In this document: piece after piece, positions 6,667 to 11,368 of the stretch | Numbering within the stretch: position 1 is the stretch's first letter | Layout of the letters: every line of letters starts with the position of its first letter | From: Crocinitomicaceae bacterium | GTDB taxonomy: Bacteria > Bacteroidota > Bacteroidia > Flavobacteriales_D > Crocinitomicaceae | DNA length: 11,368 nt | Direction: 5' to 3' | NCBI GenBank assembly: GCA_003512365.1 | Contig: DORI01000126.1 | Location: forward strand, 11,636-23,003 | The notes under the pieces: generated by a model | Seen by the model: only the letters and a program-made list of their open reading frames with translations | What the model was told of the DNA's origin: nothing | Databases searched by the model: none | Translations under genes and position numbers: made by a program

Positions 6667-8340
6667 ATGCAATTTTCGAAATATACACTGATTAAATCTT
6701 TTTTAAGCGAAAATAAGTTATATACCTTTTTAACTTTTTCTTTCAGTGTATTGAGTTCTCTTTTTATTCTAATTGTCCCACTTTTTATTGGCAAGTTTTA
6801 TCAAATCATAACAAAGTCAGATTCTGCTCGAGGAGAATTATTCCAATCAATTTTTGGAGATATTGAAATGATAAGTTCTTTTATCTTTCTCTTTTTAACT
6901 ATACTGATTATTAAATTTGTTTTAGGGTATTTCCAGACGTTTTGTTCTGGAATTCTTAATGAATCTTTTTCAAAATACTTAAGAGAACTTCTATTCAGGA
7001 GACAACTTGAATCAAAACTTACTGAATTTGAAAAAAAGGATTCCGGTGCATATTTGTTACGTTATAGTGGTGACTTACGATCAATAAGCAAATTTTTTTC
7101 TCTTGGTCTTTTAGGTTTGACGTCAGATATTATTTTTACTTGTTTCACCTTGATTGTATTCTTTTCAATAAGTCAAGAATTGACATTGTTTATTATTTTC
7201 TTTTTACTTTTTATTTTCATAGTTTCCTATTTTATAAATAAAAAACTCAAACAAATTAACAAAAAGAAACGAGATATTAAAAGTCAAATATTAAATTTTG
7301 TTAGTAAAAGACTTTCAACCATGCTTACAATCAAATCTATGAATCGAATTAATGTTGAAAATAGTAAATTCATTGAAAAAAGTAATTTGCAATATCAAGT
7401 TGGAAAATCTTATCTTAAATGGTCTGCTTTATTTCAAAATTTCCTCCCTTTTTCATTGTATTTTATGTTAGTTATTCTTCTACTTTTAGCTTATAATGAA
7501 AGTCAATCCTCAAATCAAGTAATCGATGGAGCAAAGATTATTGTGCTAATTATGTTAACAATCAATATTATCCCTGTGTTTAAGAGGATTCTTAGGGTAA
7601 ATATGATTTGGCAGACTGGGGATATTTCTTTGAGTAAATACCTGGAAATTATCAATTATCGACAAGAAATTTTTCGATCATACAATGACGTACCTGCCGA
7701 TAAGTCGGAATCTGCAATACTGACTGTTTCAATTTCATTTTCATATAATTCCTCCTTTAAATTATTGGATAATTTTTCAATTGAATTGAAAGAGCCTGGA
7801 ATCTATTATTTAACTGGTAAGGGAGGCTCTGGGAAGTCAACATTTTTAAAACTTTTAATGGGTATCTACGATCCACAAGAAGGAAATATTCAAATATTTG
7901 GACATGACTTAACTTCTGCAAATAAAAAGGAAGTTCGAAAAAAAATGGCCTATGCATCTGATGAAGCAACTTTATTGGGAGATACAATTTTTGAATGTGT
8001 TTCATATAGTAGAAAGGACGAGAATAAACTTAATGTTGTTCGAATTTTAGAAAAAATAGGATTCTTGAAGAAAAATGACCCAGAAAATCACACAATTATT
8101 TTACGAAAAAACAAGGGTTTATCTGAAAGTGAAGAAAAAGCACTTATTTTGTGCAGAGCAATTTTAATGGACAAAAAGATTCTATTATTGGATGAGCCAT
8201 TTAAAGGACTTTCAAATGAATTAAAAACAAATTTGATTAGCATGCTTTACGAAATGTCGAAGGATAAGTTCATTTTTATCGCAGCAACTGATATGGAGCC
8301 AGCACTAAAAATTAAAAAACTTTTTAATCTAAGCCAATGA
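6667..8340 (+). CDS. ABC transporter, fused permease and ATPase, with degenerate ATPase motifs
   Basis: This is a 557-aa half-transporter. Residues 1 to about 320 carry five to six hydrophobic helices (near 20-42, 69-92, 148-168, 172-190, 260-276 and 288-304) of the type I exporter (ABC_membrane) kind. Residues about 350-557 are the nucleotide-binding domain. Walker A is intact (GKGGSGKST, 384-392) and so is Walker B with the catalytic Glu (ILLLDEP, 505-511). Other motifs are degraded. The signature LSGGQ reads LSESE (485-489), the Q-loop region (429-436) lacks Gln, and the H-loop position near 540-541 is Ala/Thr in place of His. It has no C39 peptidase domain. It probably works as a homodimer that exports or flips a substrate supplied by neighbouring genes; with these motifs slow or asymmetric ATPase activity is possible. 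It begins 1 bp after the NTPase gene and overlaps the next gene by 4 bp. Confidence 0.88.
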   Translation: MQFSKYTLIKSFLSENKLYTFLTFSFSVLSSLFILIVPLFIGKFYQIITKSDSARGELFQSIFGDIEMISSFIFLFLTILIIKFVLGYFQTFCSGILNESFSKYLRELLFRRQLESKLTEFEKKDSGAYLLRYSGDLRSISKFFSLGLLGLTSDIIFTCFTLIVFFSISQELTLFIIFFLLFIFIVSYFINKKLKQINKKKRDIKSQILNFVSKRLSTMLTIKSMNRINVENSKFIEKSNLQYQVGKSYLKWSALFQNFLPFSLYFMLVILLLLAYNESQSSNQVIDGAKIIVLIMLTINIIPVFKRILRVNMIWQTGDISLSKYLEIINYRQEIFRSYNDVPADKSESAILTVSISFSYNSSFKLLDNFSIELKEPGIYYLTGKGGSGKSTFLKLLMGIYDPQEGNIQIFGHDLTSANKKEVRKKMAYASDEATLLGDTIFECVSYSRKDENKLNVVRILEKIGFLKKNDPENHTIILRKNKGLSESEEKALILCRAILMDKKILLLDEPFKGLSNELKTNLISMLYEMSKDKFIFIAATDMEPALKIKKLFNLSQ

Positions 8341-8756
8341 AAAACAATTTAATGCGTTTGATAAGTATTCTTATTTTTTCTTTTTTTCTTTTTCAGTCTT
8401 GCAGAAAAGAACCAGGAATTGGTGGCGATGCAAAAATATACGGTAAAGTATATTATAAACACTACAATTCAACATTTACCACTCTTATTAACGAAGGGTA
8501 TCTCAGCGATACCTATGTTTACATTGTCTATGGTGATGATGTTAATTATGGTCAAAGAATCAAAACTAATTACAAAGGAGAATTTGAATTTAATTATTTG
8601 TATAGAGGAAAATATACAATATATACATATTCCATTGATTCATTAGCACTAGTGTCAGGACAATTACCTATTTCTGAAAAAGCTGTGATTCAAACCATCG
8701 AAATTTCTGATAGAAGAGAACAAAGAAATTTAGACGACCTAATTGTATATAAATAA
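8337..8756 (+). CDS. small lipoprotein with a transthyretin/CarboxypepD-reg-like beta-sandwich
   Basis: This is a 139-aa protein. A hydrophobic signal (residues about 7-20) ends at the lipobox LFQSC with Cys22 as lipidation site. Residues about 32-138 contain the pattern of a prealbumin-like fold: KIYGKVYYKHYN, then DTYVYIVYGDD, then YKGEFEFNYLYRGKYTIYTYSID. This resembles the carboxypeptidase regulatory-like domains of many Bacteroidota surface proteins. No catalytic motif is present. The start ATG overlaps the ABC transporter stop by 4 bp (ATGA) and the stop overlaps the next start by 1 bp (TAATG), so it belongs to the operon. It is probably a periplasmic or surface accessory protein of the transporter; its ligand is unknown. 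The fold assignment is from sequence pattern only. Confidence 0.72.
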   Translation: MKNNLMRLISILIFSFFLFQSCRKEPGIGGDAKIYGKVYYKHYNSTFTTLINEGYLSDTYVYIVYGDDVNYGQRIKTNYKGEFEFNYLYRGKYTIYTYSIDSLALVSGQLPISEKAVIQTIEISDRREQRNLDDLIVYK

Positions 8757-9328
8757 TGATTAATAAACCTATCCTCATTTTGTTTGCATTCGTTTTTTGC
8801 AATAATTTAAATGCACAAAGTAGTGCAAGCATACGTAGAAAAGATATCAGAAAAGTAGAACAGAAACAAATTGATTATAAAGATGGTAAGGAAATAATTT
8901 CAAAATGGTCGTTGGATGAATATGATAAATGGGGAAGGGTCATTTCAGAAAAGCAATTCAATTCAGATTCTACGTATAAGGTATTCGAAACTTTTCAATA
9001 CGATAGGAAAGGAAGAGTTTTGTCACAATGTGAATTTGATAAATTTGGAAAACTGAAAAAAAAGACGGACATTGAATATGATAACATGAATGATCGCAAA
9101 GAAGAACGAGTTTATAGTTCTAATAACGAATTGATTGAAGTTATAAGATTTAAATATAACGCTTTTGGTTTCAAAACAGAGGAGATTACATTCAAACCGG
9201 ATGGATTGACAATTTTAAAAAAAATTATTTATTCACACGATTCTAAAGGTTCCATAATTGAAAGAAAAGTATTTGATGATAAAGGTAAGTTGATTCAAGC
9301 AAGGAATTATTTGATATCATATAATTAA
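8756..9328 (+). CDS. secreted protein with degenerate YD/RHS-like repeats
   Basis: This is a 190-aa protein. Residues 1-20 are a signal peptide (MINKP, a hydrophobic run, then NLNAQ, giving cleavage near 20-21). From about residue 50 to 185 there are six to seven short units with a Y/F-D-x-x-G-R/K turn (YDKWGRV, YDRKGRV, FDKFGKL, YNAFGF, HDSKGSI, DDKGKL). This is the pattern of YD/RHS wall-associated repeats, but the array is much shorter than an RHS toxin shell and carries no toxin domain or RHS core box. Such short arrays are common in secreted Bacteroidota proteins of unknown function. It is probably a small beta-strand-rich periplasmic or exported protein that binds a partner or substrate. 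The ATG at 8756 overlaps the preceding TAA by one base, and its TAA ends immediately before the next gene. Confidence 0.65.
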   Translation: MINKPILILFAFVFCNNLNAQSSASIRRKDIRKVEQKQIDYKDGKEIISKWSLDEYDKWGRVISEKQFNSDSTYKVFETFQYDRKGRVLSQCEFDKFGKLKKKTDIEYDNMNDRKEERVYSSNNELIEVIRFKYNAFGFKTEEITFKPDGLTILKKIIYSHDSKGSIIERKVFDDKGKLIQARNYLISYN

Positions 9329-9337
9329 TTGAAGAAA

Positions 9338-10000
9338 ATGTTTCGTTCATTAAGTCTACTGGTTTTTTTATTTTTAGGATTATATTCTCATGCCCAAACG
9401 CAAAAAGATGCTATAATTTGGACAACATTAAGTTTGGAAAAAAAATTTACTAAAAGACTTTATTTAAATTTAATAAATCAAACAGCCATCAATCAAAATG
9501 TAACAGAGCTAGGTTCCTCATTCATTGATTTTGGCCTTCAGTATAAAGTTAATAGTTATTTTGCTACATCTGCAAATTATAGGTTTATTAAACTTCGAAA
9601 TTTAAATAATGAGTATGACAATCTTCAAAGATTTTACCTTGATTTAATTGGATCGAAAGGATTTGGTAATTTTTATCTTCAATTTCGCTCGAGATTTCAA
9701 AATCAACTTTATGGATTGAATATTTTTGATACCTATAAACCTAATAAATATTTTATAAGAAATAAACTATCCGTTAGGTATTCAGTTGACTCAAAAAATT
9801 CCATTAATGCCTCAATTGAACAATTTTACAGATTAAATACTGTTTTTAAAACTCAATTTATTCGAACAAGTATAGGTTATTCCTATAAATTAAATCTTTA
9901 CCATAAAATAGATTTGTCCTATACTCAGCAGTTTGGTTTGAACACAAAAACACCAAAGATATTATTTATTTACAATATTGGTTATACTTACAAATTTTAA
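9338..10000 (+). CDS. DUF2490-type outer-membrane beta-barrel protein
   Basis: The mature part has alternating aromatic/polar strands throughout, for example DAIIWTTLSLEKKFTKRLYLN, FGLQYKVNSYFATSANYRFI, and a last strand ending GYTYKF. A C-terminal Phe is the usual recognition signal for the barrel assembly machine. The W-T-hhh-E-K-hT-hhh-hhh-N-Q opening fits the Pfam DUF2490 family, whose members are Bacteroidota outer-membrane proteins of unknown function. The signal peptide ends SHAQ. I chose the ATG at 9338, giving 220 aa beginning MFRSLSLLV. A TTG at 9329, directly after the previous stop, would add three residues (LKK) and give a more basic signal; I regard ATG as more likely. It lies 7 bp before the isoaspartyl peptidase gene. 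It may form the outer-membrane pore or docking piece of the operon's system, but this is inference. Confidence 0.78.
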   Translation: MFRSLSLLVFLFLGLYSHAQTQKDAIIWTTLSLEKKFTKRLYLNLINQTAINQNVTELGSSFIDFGLQYKVNSYFATSANYRFIKLRNLNNEYDNLQRFYLDLIGSKGFGNFYLQFRSRFQNQLYGLNIFDTYKPNKYFIRNKLSVRYSVDSKNSINASIEQFYRLNTVFKTQFIRTSIGYSYKLNLYHKIDLSYTQQFGLNTKTPKILFIYNIGYTYKF

Positions 10001-10007
10001 TTTTACT

Positions 10008-11048
10008 ATGAAATTCCCTCCCCTTTTATTATTACTCTTGATGCTGAATTCACATAATATTTTAATTGCTCAAAAAAACAATCCTACCAACTTTGTTTCA
10101 AATCGAAAAATTGCGATTGCGATTCATGGTGGTGCGGGAAATATTAAAAAACGAAATTTAACACCAGAACAGGAAAGTGCTTATTTGGGTGTATTAGATA
10201 ATGCACTTTTATCTGGATATAAAGCCTTGCAAGAAGGTAAATCCTCAGTTGATGTTGTTGAAATCGTAATTCGTTTGTTAGAAGATTCACCGTTATTCAA
10301 TGCCGGCAAAGGCTCAGTTTTCTCAAATGAAGGTAAAAATGAAATGGACGCTGCTATAATGGACGGGAAAACGCTTCATTGTGGAGCTGTTACCAATCTA
10401 ACCCATGTGAAGAATCCAATTAGTTTGGCAAAAGCAATTATGCTTGATTCGCAATATGTTTTCTTAAATGGAGCAGGTGCTGAGAAGTTTGCAAAATTAA
10501 AGGGCATTGAACTGGTTGACACCTCCTATTTTTTTGATCAAAAAAGATGGAATGAAATGTTAAAACTAAGAGATACAACAAAAACAATTCTTGACAATGA
10601 TAGGGGACAAATTGAAGAAAAGGAAAGCATTTCAAAATTTGGAACAGTTGGCTGTGTTATTCTCGACATGTATGGAAATTTAGCTGCAGGAACTTCAACT
10701 GGTGGTATCACAAACAAACGATACAATCGCATAGGAGACTCTCCTGTAATTGGAAGTGGAACCTATGCAAATAACAAAACCTGTGCTATTTCTTGCACAG
10801 GACATGGTGAAGATTTTATGAGAATTGTGGCAGCCCATCAAGTACACTCTTATATGTTTTTTTCAAAGATGTCTTTAAGAAAATCAGCTGAGAATGTCAT
10901 TATGAAAGAGCTTACACAACTAGGTGGAAGAGGTGGATTAATAGGTGTTGATAGAAAAGGAAACATAACCTTTCAATTTAATACAAATGGAATGTTTCGA
11001 GCAGGAATAAACTGCAAAGGAGAGAAAACACTTTCGATTTATAAGTAA
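10008..11048 (+). CDS. iaaA: periplasmic isoaspartyl peptidase / type 2 asparaginase (Ntn hydrolase)
   Basis: This is a 346-aa member of the L-asparaginase type 2 / isoaspartyl peptidase family. The precursor cleaves itself before a Thr that then acts as nucleophile for beta-aspartyl (isoaspartyl) peptide and asparagine hydrolysis. Visible family marks are AIHGGAGN (38-45), FNAGKGSVF (97-105), ALDAAI-like EMDAAIMDG (112-120), the cleavage/nucleophile site FGTVGCV with Thr213, AAGTSTGG (226-233), RIGDSPVIGSGTYAN (241-255) and CTGHGE (263-268). All parts expected of an active enzyme are present. The start is the ATG at 10008, which gives a signal peptide (MKFPPLLLLLL...ILIAQ); an earlier in-frame TTG at 9978 lies inside the barrel gene and would spoil it. 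Secretion to the periplasm is therefore likely. It closes the operon, so its substrate may be the compound the transporter handles. Confidence 0.92.
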   Translation: MKFPPLLLLLLMLNSHNILIAQKNNPTNFVSNRKIAIAIHGGAGNIKKRNLTPEQESAYLGVLDNALLSGYKALQEGKSSVDVVEIVIRLLEDSPLFNAGKGSVFSNEGKNEMDAAIMDGKTLHCGAVTNLTHVKNPISLAKAIMLDSQYVFLNGAGAEKFAKLKGIELVDTSYFFDQKRWNEMLKLRDTTKTILDNDRGQIEEKESISKFGTVGCVILDMYGNLAAGTSTGGITNKRYNRIGDSPVIGSGTYANNKTCAISCTGHGEDFMRIVAAHQVHSYMFFSKMSLRKSAENVIMKELTQLGGRGGLIGVDRKGNITFQFNTNGMFRAGINCKGEKTLSIYK

Positions 11049-11059
11049 CTTATTTGTTT

Positions 11060-11086
11060 GAGTGTTCTTTAATACTTCAGACTTTT
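11060..11086 (+). terminator. weak candidate terminator after the operon
   Basis: Bases 11060-11066 can pair with 11071-11078 around a CTTT loop, with one bulge and one or two G-T pairs, and a short T-run (11083-11086) follows. It sits 12 bp after the last stop codon of the operon. The stem is weak, so this is only a candidate. Confidence 0.3.
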
Positions 11087-11136
11087 ATAAAAATGAATAT
11101 TGGAAAACAAATTTCCATGGCTCCTTTTCGAGTTGA

Positions 11137-11268
11137 ATGTTACGATTGAGGATTTATGGACTTAAATACGTTCTAAACTATAATTACGCACTTATTCAGG
11201 AACGTGATTTTGTAAAGCTAATTGGTTGTTCGCTCGACTCAATGATACTCATTATTTATAAAGATTAA
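11137..11268 (+). CDS. doubtful 43-codon ORF in the convergent intergenic region
   Basis: ATG 11137 to TAA 11266-11268 encodes 43 aa (begins MLRLRIYGLKYVLN, ends SMILIIYKD). Its composition is plausible for a protein or a decayed gene remnant, and its last 17 bp overlap the end of the leftward gene. I recognise no family. A chance ORF of this length is possible, so I give it little weight. Confidence 0.15.
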   Translation: MLRLRIYGLKYVLNYNYALIQERDFVKLIGCSLDSMILIIYKD

Positions 11269-11368
11269 TAGCATTTTTTTGCATTCTATTTAGAATTGCC
11301 ACATTCTCTCCAAAAAGTTTCGATATTTCAGATCTTTCGCCCACAGAAAAATCCTGCGAGAGCGGGAT
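11252..11368 (-). CDS. 3' end of a leftward gene cut by the window edge, product unrecognised
   Basis: On the minus strand the frame is open from the window edge for 38 codons and stops at TAA (11254-11252). The tail reads IPLSQDFSVGERSEISKLF... and ends with ...LNRMQKNAINLYK, a well-balanced, helix-forming sequence typical of a real C-terminus. The gene is convergent with the operon ending at 11048. Its N-terminal part lies outside the window, and I do not recognise the family from this fragment. Confidence 0.6.
   Translation of the reverse strand: MPLSQDFSVGERSEISKLFGENVAILNRMQKNAINLYK

Larger units (their letters stand above)
5652..11048 (+). other. probable six-gene operon for an envelope-associated system
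   Basis: Six consecutive rightward genes are joined by +1, -4, -1, about +9 (or 0) and +7 bp junctions, so a single transcript is very likely. Predicted locations run cytoplasm (NTPase), inner membrane (ABC transporter), periplasmic lipoprotein, secreted YD-repeat protein, outer-membrane barrel and periplasmic amidohydrolase. No internal terminator or promoter is evident. Whether the T9SS protein 10 bp upstream is the first gene of the transcript is open. Confidence 0.7.

Noticed and set aside
8419..8646. 75-codon plus-strand ORF in another frame
   Set aside because: It is a shadow of the lipoprotein gene, which has the lipobox and the overlapping start and stop expected in this operon.
8756..9328. 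YD-repeat gene considered as a polymorphic (RHS-type) toxin
   Set aside because: It is too short, with no RHS core, no C-terminal toxin domain and no adjacent immunity gene.
9978..10007. Upstream TTG start for the isoaspartyl peptidase
   Set aside because: It would overlap the last strand of the barrel gene and add ten residues before a good signal peptide. The ATG at 10008 gives a normal start.

Overview
The window looks like a strongly AT-rich chromosomal segment from a member of the Bacteroidota, probably Flavobacteriia-like, although the exact lineage cannot be read from this sequence. The evidence is consistent across genes. There is a large secreted protein with a type IX secretion (T9SS) C-terminal sorting domain. 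There are SPII lipoproteins, signal peptides ending in 'AQ', an ECF sigma factor paired with a one-TM plus beta-barrel protein, and a DUF2490-type barrel. Shine-Dalgarno sequences are weak or absent, and one promoter candidate resembles the Bacteroidota pattern TTTG-N(17-19)-TAnnTTTG. I saw no tRNA, rRNA, insertion sequence, CRISPR array, phage gene or integration site.

Left part (1-2245). The first bases may hold the tail of a rightward gene. A leftward two-gene operon follows: an ECF sigma-70 factor (1592-2158) overlapping by 4 bp a 471-aa protein (180-1595). That protein has a short cytoplasmic head, one transmembrane helix, a long basic linker and a predicted C-terminal beta-barrel, so it is a candidate partner or anti-sigma of the sigma factor. 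A short divergent intergenic region (2159-2245) separates this pair from the rightward genes and holds two opposed promoter candidates that share one palindromic -7 element.

Middle part (2246-5641). A small mono-haem cytochrome c-like lipoprotein is followed, after 132 bp, by a 967-aa secreted SBBP/beta-propeller protein with about 15-16 repeats and a T9SS sorting domain.

Right part (5652-11048). Six rightward genes are packed almost without gaps and are very probably one transcript. In order they are: a SIMIBI-class P-loop NTPase distantly like DUF1611/dethiobiotin synthetase/MobB; a fused permease-ATPase ABC transporter with degenerate catalytic motifs; a transthyretin-like-fold lipoprotein; a secreted YD-repeat-like protein; a DUF2490-type outer-membrane barrel; and a periplasmic isoaspartyl peptidase/type 2 asparaginase. 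The order (cytoplasm, inner membrane, periplasm, outer membrane, periplasmic amidohydrolase) suggests one envelope-spanning module, possibly for handling an isoaspartyl or amide-linked compound. Its function is not known to me. It is the best candidate in the window for an undescribed system. The SBBP gene ends only 10 bp upstream and may belong to the same transcript.

Right edge (11049-11368). A convergent intergenic stretch contains a weak hairpin and a doubtful 43-codon ORF, followed by the 3' end of a leftward gene cut by the window boundary.
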